Assembly: GCA_964036295.1 (NCBI GenBank)
Contig: OZ038467.1
Location: 15,969,670 to 16,033,669 of the forward strand
Direction of reading: 5' to 3'
Length of the DNA: 64,000 bases
Source of the DNA: Plumapathes pennacea
Lineage: Eukaryota > Cnidaria > Anthozoa > Antipatharia > Myriopathidae
Both the position numbers and the translations under genes were made by a program. Positions 47,501 to 56,479 of the stretch are shown in pieces (within the stretch, counting starts at the first letter, position 1; each line of letters begins with the position of its first letter). A model generated the notes under the pieces. That model was given only the letters and a program-made list of their open reading frames with translations, was not told the origin of the DNA and searched no databases.

Positions 47501-50500
47501 TAGATTTTCAAGCAGTCAGGCCCGGGTCAAACGCCGTACTTCACATGGGCCGAACTCAATTCAGCAAATTAACTTCATGCGAAGTTCGGCTTGTCGATCT
47601 TCAGCTGAATTCGGTTGAGTTCGGCGTTTGACTCAACAGGCGAAGTTAAAGTTGGCTCGACCTAAACTGTAACTGAGTTCGGCGCATGTGAAGTACGGCG
47701 TTCAGTTGATCCGGGCCTAACTCGCACTTTTCAACTTGGAATCCAAACGTTTCTCTCCCTCCCATGCATTCCATTGGACTCTACCCTACACTCAGGTGCT
47801 CTGAACGTAACACAGCGAAACTTACCGAACTTCCATAACGCGGACTCTGATCTTCTTTGTATTGCCCTGTAGTAAAAGATATTGCTTCGTTTGAACACAA
47901 AAAACAAAACCATCCGTAATTACTAGCAGTTTGAGAAAGTTGATAAGCCAAGAGTCTGAGCTTATCCAACCAGCCACTGTTTTACTAAAGTTAAAAAAGC
48001 TTGCTGTTGGAGGATGACAAAAGACGCAGAAGACAGCTCAGTCCTGTTACAAGAGACATTGCTTAAGCTAACCATAACAAATTTCGAGAAGAGTTTTAAA
48101 GTGTGTCGTCATCATTTTGCAAATTCTTCCATTCGAACCTCTAAACCACATCATGCGAGATACAAAGCTGCTCCAAGAACGTGTGCAAAATTTCAAATCG
48201 CTAGCCCTTCTGAAATCAAAGATACAGAAGTTTAAAGTTCCAGATAGTCCCATACTAAACTCTCTCATTTAGAGTCAGTCAAGTTTATTATGAAGCAATT
48301 TGAACTTACTTATGTAGCTGCGGAAACTACAGACACTTTACAAAGTGAAATAATAGGAGAGATGCATGTGTGTGGGAGAAGGGGGTGGTGGTGGGGAAAG
48401 ACAGAGAGGGGGAGGGGAGGGGAGAAAAGTCTGCGCGTGTTATGAAAGCCTACCTTATCAATGAGGGTCGTCTCCAGTCGGACTTCGCCTTGCACATCCA
48501 AGTCATTGTGAGCAGCCGACAGCTGGAACCATTTATCAAGCCCTCGAGGACTGTGACTCAGAACTTCCCGATCAAATGTCACTTTTCCTATCCTGTCGTC
48601 TCCCCTGTGACATAAATTAAAAACTTCTCAACTAGGGAACACGCATTAATTATGCATCGATCAATTCCACATGTAACCACCATTTGTGCCCCCCTCTCCC
48701 CGGGCAACCCCAGAGATTTGTCAGACGTGGTTGCCCCGTGGGCGAGGAATTTGCACGAGAACCACAGAACCGGGGGGATGGGACACGATAACAGCTGGAA
48801 TTGATCGACGCATTACCCGCCTGGTCAAAAAGAACTTGAAGACTTAGAGACTACTCTAACCCAGACGATCTCAACCAACGTACAGTTCAAATGCCTGAGT
48901 TCAAACCTTTTGCCAAGTTACCCATACCTATCGATTGGGTAGCTTCATCTACATCTACATTTATTAAGTCGGTAAAATCCGAAGACATCGCATGAACTGT
49001 AACATAATCAATAATTATACATGTGATATCGTACTAACTACAACTATTACGAATAAAATCGAAGCAGCAAGGCAGCTGTAAACTCGCAAATTTGTAAAAA
49101 GGACTTTTTTTTTGCGGAAGTAGCTATTTATAGAACTGGCTCAATTCACCACTTCGTGGTGAACGCGGGCTAAAAAAGTGTTTTATAATAATTGAGAGAA
49201 AAGAATTATCAACGCGGTTTTCACGGGTCACGCGACCGCAGCACTCTCCAAAATAACGGATTGTACCTTTTTGGCTTCAGAACTAAAAAGAGCATGCCTG
49301 AATTAGTTCAGATGCCAATTTTGGATTGTCTAGGCTTCATTTTGGCGAAGCAGCGGCAATTTGTTTTTGTTTTTTTGAGATTTGATGAGTTTGTATGCGG
49401 CCGGCATGTTAGTCGAACTCGGAACACGAAATGAAGTTGATCTGTGACTCAGCTTGATGTTTAGTTGCTTCACATATTTCGCAGTGCCAATTTTAAAATG
49501 TTTCGTGATGGAAAACTTTATAGTTCAGACACAAGCACCGATTTTAGTCGGTCACGAGCGTGTCACACGGCTTTGCTGTCACGGTATTCAAACGTCCATA
49601 GTTCCAGATAGATATTTTTTATCGACTCAGAATTTTGCTTTAAGTCTTAAGGCATGATAGTCTTGAACATATCAATGTATTGGACTTACAGGATACGTAA
49701 CTTTTGAGATGGCTTTTTATGACGTCACATGCAAATACCTGACTAATTTGCATACTTATGAATTTGTAAACATTCACCGGAAATGGATATTTTTGGTTTT
49801 TTTAAAGCCGAGATTCAATATCTTTCGGCCTAGTATCTTCCAAGCCGTATTTACTGTCACTACAGAAATTTTGGTGGATACTAAACCAACGGCTTCAGAT
49901 TTGTTTGCGATAACGCCATCGGTGCCACTGATTGTTTGACCTTTATGGCACCGCGCCAAAATGTCGCACTAACAACGCAAAACACAACAGAGTGAAACAC
50001 AACCAAGTTCAGAATCAATGGCCAAACAAACTTCAAACGCATGACAAACCTTCGAAATGAGAACATGTTCCGAACAAAAATATGGTCACAACAACTACGA
50101 CAACATCTTGCGACACGCGCCTTTATCATGCCCAAATTTGGAAAACCGAACTGCTTTATTTGGAAATCCATTGTTGACAACAGAGGGAATAGGGAAGCAG
50201 GGAAGTAGGGAAGTAGGGAAGGGAAAGTGATTACTATACCTCGCAAACCCCACAAAGTGGGATTCGCGAGCTAAAATGGATAAAATATACAATTATATAA
50301 TTAATTAATTAAAAATAATTTAAATAAATTAGCCTTGGAAATATCTATTTCTCTATAGTCAACTTTCAAAATCGTAGAACATTAATACAAGTTTCAATTA
50401 ACTAAAGCCGGGGAAAACTAAAGCTACACAAATTAGCGACGGTGGGTGACTGCGGAATTGAATGCCTTAGTAGAATCTAGTGACAAAATGTCAGATGGTA

Positions 50501-51566
50501 CATTTGTTTCAGTCGAGGCCAGAAGATATACGACAAAGCTGACAAACGTCTGCGCATGTCAGTGACGTCTATCAATTTGCCCACGTTCCATACCGCTGAC
50601 TCCGTGCGGCTGCGCAATGCGTTTTTGTGCGCTCTGTCAAGCTATACTGCAGGCGTCACAGCTTGGGAGAATTAGGCCCCAGACACTTGGGAACTAAAAC
50701 GTTAAAGGGGCAAAGAGTCGAAAGAATGTGCCCACAGAAACACCTGCTCGCTCTCATGACTCACCCGATTGTATCTTCATCATAAACATAAATGGAGAGG
50801 TTGGTGAATCCTCCAGGAAGGAACAGTCTGTATTCCTCGCCCCAGAAAGGCTCCAGGTCTTTCCAAACTGTCGCGGTCCTAAGGAGAGAGAGAGAGCGTA
50901 AGAACTACTGCTGCAGCCTCCGCAGCTCATGACGTATTTATTATGATACTAGATTTATATAATTTTATGATATCTGGAAATAGATATTTTATGAATTAGG
51001 TTTTAATTTGTATAAAGTTTTAGATTCGGTAGATTTATTTCATAGTGTCCTCACTTAGCTCTATTAAGCTAAACACAGTGAACTGAAATAGTTGTTATTA
51101 TTATCATTATTATTATTATTATTATCTATATAGTAATACGCTAAGCCACTTCCGTCCGTCCGTCCGTAACGCTCTTTCCCAGGTCTCCTTATCATAAAGA
51201 AATTCAAGATGGCCGCCACATCGAGTGAAACTAAGTACAAATATTGACCTCGTATGCCGACCAAAGTTCTTTTAGAAATCGGAAATGAGTTTTAAAAGGG
51301 AATTTGTGCTGTTAGGTGACTGGATGTCGGGCTGATTGCTGCCGCATGTTCCAAAAACGGGGAGATTGTCGTGTCAATCGATCTGCAATTCGTCGAGTGG
51401 TACGGTCGAGTGGTAACACGCCTTACAGAGAAGTTTTTACTTTGACACTGTAAACTGCATTCGAGATGAAAATGAAAAGATGAAATAAGATGAAAAAAGA
51501 AAGAAAAGAAAAAACCGATCACCGTATTTACGGGGGTTCCGCTAGTTATTATTATTATTATTATTG

Positions 51567-51639
<73 letters not shown>

Positions 51640-54600
51640 CATTATTATTATTATTATTATTATCTTTTTTTAATTAGTTACACTGCAACGCATCTGAACT
51701 AAACACCGGTACAGTTCGAATGCAGCGCAGGATAGTAAGTGTAACTGTAGATGTAATCTTCATTTAAACACGGTAAAAACATTAGTCTCCTAAAAAGTAC
51801 ATCAATTATCTATTGGAAAATATTTACAGAAAAATGTTATGTATCAATAAAACTGTTTTACGTTTGCCATGTGGGAGTCCGCCGTAGAAAATAATTTATC
51901 GATGCATCTTTTAAAGTGATTGATGGAACAGGATATTCTGAGTTGGTGGGGAAGATTGTTCCAAAGAAATGCCCCAACTGTAGTTGAAGCTACGTTTTCA
52001 ATAATCTGTCCTTGGCATGTTCAGCTCGTTTTCAGCATTTCTTAGATTATATTTTGTGATTCGTGATGCAAATAGGTCTTGTAGATAAATTGGGGTTAGT
52101 TGTGAATAGTTTTAAACTTGCCAATGGCCTTTTTGTTTTTGGATTTATTCAAACTAAGCAGTGAGCTACTCCGAACTTGTATCGTAGCTAGATTTAGTTA
52201 CCACTCTGGTTACGCGACGTTGTAGTTTCTGGAGTTTCTTACAATCATAAGAGTGGGCACGACTTGAACAAACGGCACTGGGAAAATGACTGTGACGTTA
52301 AGAATCGCACTGAGTTACCTTGATACAAGCTTTATTGGAATGACCTTATTTACACAAGGTAATGTTAAAATTAATTTAACAGTAACTATAAGATTGATGT
52401 AGATTACAAATAATTAGGATTATAAAGACCATTATTACAAAACGAAAGTAGAACGGCTTCTATTTTTTAATTGCATCTAAATTAAGTTTTCTTTCATGAA
52501 AACATTTTGTAATAAATTTGCAAAATAAGCGGATCACTGAATGCGGGATGGTTTGTATTATTACGTTCAAGTAGGTTTCTTGATGGTGTTGGCAATATAC
52601 TTTTTTAATCATGTCTGTTCTTTGTTCATTGTAACAGCTACATGAATAAATCAAGTGTATTTCATTTTCGATTTAATCTGATTTGCAAACTAAGCCTAGT
52701 CGGTTTTCCTTGGGCGCTTTTGTGTTTCCATAACGTCCATATCCGATCATTTCGTTGTGGTTGCTTATTCTAAATTTTGTATAACCGTTTCACCGTAATG
52801 GATTTCTATGATATGGTAAGATATTGTTCACTGAGGAATGATCGATTTGTGAGAATCAGACTTTGTAACTGCATCCCAATGAAGGTTGTACTAGGTTGGC
52901 ATAGCGTCAATGGAGGGAAAAGACTCACTGACAACTTGCACACGTCATATAGGCAAAAGACCAATAAACTCGTTTTACACTGAAGGCTGTTCCAAGAAGA
53001 AGAAAAAAATCTATTTTGGTTTCTCTTTTAGAGATCTCTTGCAGTAATCATGTATGGGGGGGGGGGGGGGGGGGGTTCAAACTATGAATACAGCGATGCA
53101 GACCAAACTACAGCTGAAAGTCTTCAATTTTTAACGGCATAATTACTTAAACTTCCATATAAAAAAGGCTCATTTTGGACCTCAGTTCCCCTTTAATTGC
53201 GCTGCTTTGTTGATCTCTACCCGCTAATTAATCAACCGAAATGAACGGAAAAACAACTTGTACCGAAGGGGCTGAGCAACGAAACAGCGTTTTTCAGTAA
53301 CCGAACAGAAAGCGAAGAGCTAGCTATCTCGTGGTAAAATACCGCAAAAAATCTAAACGAGCCAACTGTCTGATAAAAACTGAAGCTGAAGCCATTTCAA
53401 AGAAAGCTCTCGGTTAACGCATTGTAATAGCGGTGTTCACGTTGTTGTTGTTGTTGTTGTTGTTGTTGTGTATAGTACATTTTCTTTTTCTTTTTCTTTT
53501 TCTTTTTTAGTTCATTCATTTTTTTTTTTTTTTTTTTTTTTTGTTTGTTTTGTTTTTGTTTGCATTTCAAGTTTACGCCGGACCACAAATTAACAATCGT
53601 GTTTATTTATAGTCACTGGTGTTTTGCCGCTAAAGGATCCAAATTGATGAAGAAAAAAAACAAAAGCATCATTTGTTCTGTTCTGTGTTGCGTGTTTGCT
53701 ATTGGCAACTATTTTAAACTTCAAATGAGCAAATGTACGCGTTAAAAATAGAAAATAGCGCTGTTTCCGCGGAGTAACCACAGACGCCGCGATTTTTCAT
53801 CCCCACCACTCCCCTCTCCCTGTTCCGACCGTGTAGCATTATACCTGAAGTTGCAAGGCATTCTTTAGTGGGACAGTTTATTCTGTTATCCAGTCGATAA
53901 GCTGATAAATCACTTGATTCCGAACAAAGAGCGATCAGTGTACAAGTTCCGCTTTCGAGTTACCCAACCATGTCATGACGAACGAAGGATTAACGATATT
54001 GGACAAGCGCAAAATGCGGCACAGCCAAACCCCGCTGAAACAATCAAAATGACTCAGGTTTGGCGTACAAGATTAAGTTGACTACAATCTTGAGGTTGTG
54101 TCACGAGCGAGTTCAGGTCGACCAACGGATTTTAGCGGTGACATATGATAGTTCACCAATTAACAAGGTCCCTCGCATGAAATTGGGATAGCTGCATCAC
54201 ACTTCTGACAAAACAGCTAGCGAAATAATCTTCACTTGGTAACTTGGTCTAGAGTAAAGACAACACGAATTCGGCCTTCACCAAAGAAGAACTGACAGAT
54301 TCTAATAAAATTCAAGCAAACAATAAACAAAGTAAATTAATATGAGAATTATTATCACTAACAGATTCGTAGACAAACAGATGGATGGCAAAACTGGACA
54401 AATAAATGAAACAGCAATATATATATATATCTTCTGAATGGATATGAAAAGAAAATTCTATTCATAGAACTACTGTCATAGTAGATATATTGAACAGTTT
54501 TCCGATTGTTTCACTTTAACCAAGAGCAAACTTCTGGATAACACGCAATCTCTTGCCAGATTGGCGCATTCGACCAAAAAGTAAACAGTGCGAGAGTGGA

Positions 54601-54939
54601 CTTACCTTGCGACAATCTCGTTGTCTATTTTCACAATGCAGTAAGGGTCGCTTTTTCCGGATCTACAAAGCAAAATATAGCAGTTTAGTTTTACTCGCTC
54701 GCTCTAGTCTATCATGTCGTGGTAACAGACTCAAGAGGTTCCGGTATTAGGCGACATAATTCTAGTGGGTAAGGCATTTGACTTCACGAATACTGCTGCA
54801 CTCAAACATGACATTGTGATGGAATATTCCCTCGAGAGATAACATGAATTATTTGTACTCACATGTCTTTCGCCGGAAGGTTTTTTGCCTCTTCGATCCG
54901 CAAAGACACCATTGTATTCACTGTCATGTTCATCGCCAT
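33396..54939 (-). CDS. RASAL1: RASAL1/RASA4-type Ras GTPase-activating protein (18 exons, 829 aa)
   Basis: Membrane-recruited RasGAP of the GAP1 family (RASAL1/RASA4); it switches off Ras by speeding GTP hydrolysis. Exons (minus): 54863-54939, 54606-54662, 50765-50878, 48454-48604, 47826-47866, 45180-45333, 43392-43520, 42358-42452, 40497-40768, 40011-40075, 39711-39811, 36535-36727, 35664-35801, 35155-35296, 34907-35082, 34506-34643, 34168-34303, 33396-33706. They sum to 2490 nt with all phases closing. Domains: C2A about 10-120 ([13 protein letters not shown]), C2B about 136-265, RasGAP about 290-560 with the arginine finger Arg371 in [12 protein letters not shown] and the [12 protein letters not shown] motif, PH about 590-697, and a Btk zinc motif (His708, Cys719, Cys720, Cys730). 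Length matches human RASAL1 (about 804). RASAL1 and RASA4 cannot be told apart at this distance. C2A keeps its calcium-binding aspartates; C2B appears to have lost them. Confidence 0.95.
35388..35575. mobile_element. MITE with G- and C-homopolymers
   Basis: GACCAGTCAATATTTATGCC faces GGCATAAATAATGACTGGTC. A G run is at about 35439 and a C run at about 35529. It lies in the RasGAP intron between exons 13 and 14. Confidence 0.8.
35845..35866. repeat. (AT)n microsatellite
   Basis: ATATATATATATATATATAT just beyond RasGAP exon 13 on the intron side. Confidence 0.95.
36204..36534. repeat. Tandem repeat of about 124 bases next to the RasGAP exon 12 donor
   Basis: Two and a half units share TTGGAAAATTAGTGAGGTAC, TGTTAGGTATGTAAGTATG, TCAACACAATCAATCCACCT and a run of C. 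The last, shortened unit ends exactly at the exon 12 donor at 36534/36535: the CAATCCACCT of the unit is the reverse complement of the bases just inside the intron. Confidence 0.8.
37478..37724. mobile_element. Foldback MITE nested in copy B
   Basis: Ends are inverted: GCCTGGCAAAACGAGGACAC at the left against GTGTCCTCGTTTGGCCAGGC at the right. The interior is rich in GGCAAAACG and GGCAACAT. It is absent from copies A, C and D, so it inserted after that family spread. Confidence 0.8.
37924..38213. mobile_element. Long hairpin element nested in copy B
   Basis: Two arms of about 140 bases are nearly perfect inverted copies (CAACATTTTCTTGCAACTTG... against ...CAAGTTGCAAGAAAATGTTG), built of many GTTGC/GCAAC words. 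A related, more diverged hairpin lies at 61938-62165. Confidence 0.85.
39068..39271 (+). pseudogene. Penelope-like retroelement ORF fragment
   Basis: In a RasGAP intron, a 67-codon frame reads [20 protein letters not shown] and continues with [15 protein letters not shown], then a stop. The W-x-TNLE...[13 protein letters not shown] pattern is one I associate with Penelope-like elements (recalled, not searched). It is followed by a hammerhead ribozyme and flanked by inverted copies of the ribozyme-bearing end, as expected of such an element. No reverse transcriptase core remains. Confidence 0.55.
39342..39386 (+). ncRNA. Type I hammerhead ribozyme motif (Penelope-like element)
   Basis: All catalytic parts are present in order: stem I strand TGACT, core CTGAAGA, stem II strand GACT with its partner AGTC, core GAAAC, cleavage triplet GTC (ending 39381) and stem I partner AGTCA. 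Stem III is minimal, as in the hammerheads described from Penelope-like retroelements, which are thought to cleave best as dimers. Confidence 0.8.
40262..40405. repeat. Degenerate 16-18-base tandem repeat
   Basis: About seven units of the type GAGGTGTCCAACTCAGA. It lies in the RasGAP intron between exons 9 and 10. Confidence 0.7.
41066..42317 (-). mobile_element. Copy C of the 1.2-kb repeat family
   Basis: Complete copy in the RasGAP intron between exons 8 and 9, ending only about 40 bases from exon 8. It has a (TA)n run at 41558-41578 within it. Sequence is very close to copy D. Confidence 0.8.
43811..43855 (-). ncRNA. Type I hammerhead ribozyme motif, minus-strand copy of a palindrome
   Basis: Exact mirror of the motif at 43861-43905. 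Read on the minus strand it has stem I, CTGAAGA, stem II, GAAAC and GTC intact. The two copies are separated by five bases. Confidence 0.8.
43861..43905 (+). ncRNA. Type I hammerhead ribozyme motif, plus-strand copy of a palindrome
   Basis: Same sequence and layout as the motif at 39342-39386: stem I 43861-43865/43901-43905, core CTGAAGA 43866-43872, core GAAAC 43893-43897, GTC 43898-43900. Confidence 0.8.
44660..44815. mobile_element. Hairpin MITE in a RasGAP intron
   Basis: AACAATTATTGAACTCGG faces CCTCGTCCAATAATTG, and AATAACGTGATTTGCCAGT faces ACTGGCAAATCACATTATT. It resembles the element at 21140. Confidence 0.7.
45326..46082. repeat. 18-unit minisatellite carrying the RasGAP exon 6 splice acceptor
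   Basis: About 18 units of 39-46 bases, consensus CCAGATCTCTaAAAAAATAC, ACCAGACCAT, then variable ATTACAGTACAA. Five consecutive units form a higher-order repeat that recurs (units 3-7 and 8-12), so the array grew by block duplication. Unit 1 begins inside RasGAP exon 6 (coding 45326-45333), and on the minus strand each unit reads T-rich tract, then CAG or TAG, then AGATCTGG, which is the exon's own acceptor and first bases. Confidence 0.9.
46084..46118 (+). ncRNA. Broken hammerhead-like half motif
   Basis: The stretch has AACGATGG, then TAGCGCTCGAAACGTCAGC. The 3' half (stem II side, GAAAC, GTC, stem I) is typical of another Penelope-like hammerhead type, but the CTGANGA core is mutated. 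It adjoins the right end of the 18-unit minisatellite. Confidence 0.45.
47280..47505. mobile_element. MITE of about 200 bases, copy 2
   Basis: TCAATAAAGCATTTAGAAGT at one end faces GCGTGTAAATGTTTATTGAA at the other; it matches the element at 19180. It lies in the RasGAP intron between exons 5 and 6. Confidence 0.65.
48843..48915 (+). repeat. Fragment of the Penelope-like terminal repeat
   Basis: Contains GAGACTACTCTAACCCAGAC and CTCAACCAACGTACAGTTCA, a diverged piece of the right-hand end seen at 39405 and 43923, without a ribozyme. Confidence 0.6.
49055..50276 (+). mobile_element. Copy D of the 1.2-kb repeat family
   Basis: Complete copy in the RasGAP intron between exons 3 and 4. In this orientation the left end reads ATCGAAGCAGCAAGGCAGCT and the right end has CCCACAAAGTGGGATTCGCG then AGCTAA. 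A TC start with a 3' hairpin followed by CTAA resembles a non-autonomous Helitron, but the T expected after CTRR is absent. Confidence 0.8.
51543..51662. repeat. (ATT)n microsatellite
   Basis: About 40 ATT triplets with a few G and C changes; a shorter (ATT)n is at 51095-51124. Open frames of poly-Tyr or poly-Ile across it are not genes. Confidence 0.95.
53443..53541. repeat. (GTT)n, (TTTTTC)n and poly-T low-complexity cluster
   Basis: Nine GTT units, then T-rich hexamers and a poly-T run, in the RasGAP intron between exons 2 and 3. Other homopolymers are at 7728-7750 (A), 11814-11831 (G), 13974-13998 (A), 27907-27927 (G), 33866-33898 (T) and 53056-53074 (G). Confidence 0.9.
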
Positions 54940-55624
54940 GAGCTTGGCCTGTTCCGTTGACTACCAGCCCGGCAGTCCGTCTTCTGTCTATCAGTTTTTC
55001 TTCAAAAGCAAATTCTGAGTTTATTTTCTCTCAAGTTTTACCGGGAGTTTCAGCCGAGTATTTTTCCTTGTTCCGCGTCCGAGTGTTGGGCGATATCAGC
55101 GTTTCACACATCAGTGTTCCTTTTTACGGCGTCTAATTACCAATTCAAAATAAATATTGGCAGTTGGCGTGAAACTAATTTATGATACTTTTGTTACACA
55201 GTAATTGACTGCTGTCAGATGATGTGGTTTTTATGGGAGAAAAACAGTTCGCTCATTCATTAAGGCATATTCCTCTTTTGTAACAAATCCAAAGCCATTC
55301 AAGCTTTCACGATTAATCTATAAAACAAAAGCTGTAAATTTTGCACGTCGGCACAAGTTGAACCAATCAAAAGCTCTGAATGCTCCATGGGTCACGTTTG
55401 TTGCGACTGTTGCGTGTCCTTTCTCGAACGCGCGCGTGGTGGGTAGTTTGTGTTTACCCCGTCAAGAGACTAGGCACTAAAAATCTGTCCGCGTGAAACT
55501 GGACTGAGTTTGTCCATTAACAACAAAATGGCGGAATTTGTGTCAAACTGTTAACTAAGAACTCTACTTACGCCAAATCCTGAGCAAACTGCAGGCACCG
55601 AAGTAGCTATCGGAGGCAATAGCA
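54940..55624. promoter_or_regulatory. Divergent promoter region between RasGAP and MZT2
   Basis: The 685 bases between the two start codons have no other gene. The part near MZT2 is richer in CpG (for example CGCGCGTGG at about 55430) and has an ATGGCGG uORF start at about 55528. A bidirectional promoter is the simple reading; no clear TATA box is seen on either side. Confidence 0.5.
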
Positions 55625-55972
55625 ATGTCACGTTCAATCTCGACGCCAGATATTTACAAAGCAACCCTTACGCGCCTAAACGCGAAGAGCCCAGAAGAAG
55701 AATTACTGGAGCTGTGCAATTTGAGTGGAGTTCCTTTAGATCCCGAAGTTTTCAAGATCCTCATGGATCTGATCAAGCTCAATGTGTCACCTACTGCGAT
55801 GGTGCAGGTTTTAAAGAAGATAGCTTCGACGAAGGGCTACCGACACGACAGTTCGACAGGCAGCAAGTCTAGCGGGAGGGAAGTCACGGAACTGGCTCGC
55901 GTTGGCGGCGCCAAGGGAGACCGTGTCGGCAAAACAAGTCGATTACGGGAACTGCGAGCGAACAAGCAGTGA
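55625..55972 (+). CDS. MZT2: Mitotic-spindle organizing protein 2 (MOZART2)
   Basis: Small subunit associated with the gamma-tubulin ring complex, acting at centrosomes and spindles. A single exon of 115 codons, ATG at 55625. Residues about 22-65 (EEELLELCNLSGVPLDPEVF, KILMDLIKLNVSPTAMVQVL) match the conserved helical core of vertebrate MZT2, which has DPDVFKILVDLLKLNVAP. The basic, Ser/Gly-rich C-terminal tail is weakly conserved, as usual. Two possible AATAAA signals follow at 56159 and 56220. An upstream ATG at about 55528 opens a very short uORF (about eight codons). The start lies 685 bases from the RasGAP start on the other strand, so a shared promoter region is likely. Confidence 0.9.
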   Translation: MSRSISTPDIYKATLTRLNAKSPEEELLELCNLSGVPLDPEVFKILMDLIKLNVSPTAMVQVLKKIASTKGYRHDSSTGSKSSGREVTELARVGGAKGDRVGKTSRLRELRANKQ

Positions 55973-56158
55973 ACTGGACTAGTCTTTTGAGCTACTATTA
56001 CTATTACAAACCAGGCAACGTTCGTATGGCAAGTTTATATGAAGTAGCAACTCAAAGTAAAGGATACTGAGTATAAACGGACATCTTTAAGCCGGTGGAC
56101 CAACATATGACATTATGATGTGAAAGCATCCAAATGGACACAAAAGGCCCCGCATGTT

Positions 56159-56164
56159 AATAAA
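56159..56164 (+). promoter_or_regulatory. AATAAA polyadenylation signal of MZT2
   Basis: About 190 bases past the MZT2 stop; a second AATAAA is at 56220-56225. Confidence 0.5.
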
Positions 56165-56479
56165 CTTTCCGCCCATGTTTTGGCTAATAATTTAGGGATT
56201 CACATAGACTTTACATTGTAATAAATGTATTATTTAAAGTATTTGGTTGCCAACTTCTTGGATTCAGTTCACAGTAGTTCATACGATAGTTTATATTAAA
56301 ACAGCACATTTTGTCAAATATTCGATTATGAACTTTGAAATTATTTCGCACAGAAACCTTGCAGTCACCATAGTGATACAGTACATAGTCTGTGTTTCCA
56401 TGGATTCAGACTGAGCTTCACTTGTGCATGTTGACATCCCTGTTGACTGCATTCTTTATGTTGTATTGCACATCTGATG

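Larger units (their letters stand above)
50879..54605 (-). other. RasGAP intron 2, repeats only
   Basis: Holds the (ATT)n arrays, possible retroelement debris at 51780-52260 and low-complexity runs. No exon or gene is needed here, since exons 2 and 3 join in phase. Confidence 0.7.

Noticed and set aside
48014-48235. 73-codon plus-strand frame in a RasGAP intron
   Set aside because: No recognised domain, no splice partners, and antisense frames of similar length exist; possibly transposon debris.
51292-51702. Poly-Ile and poly-Tyr frames
   Set aside because: Produced by the (ATT)n microsatellite.
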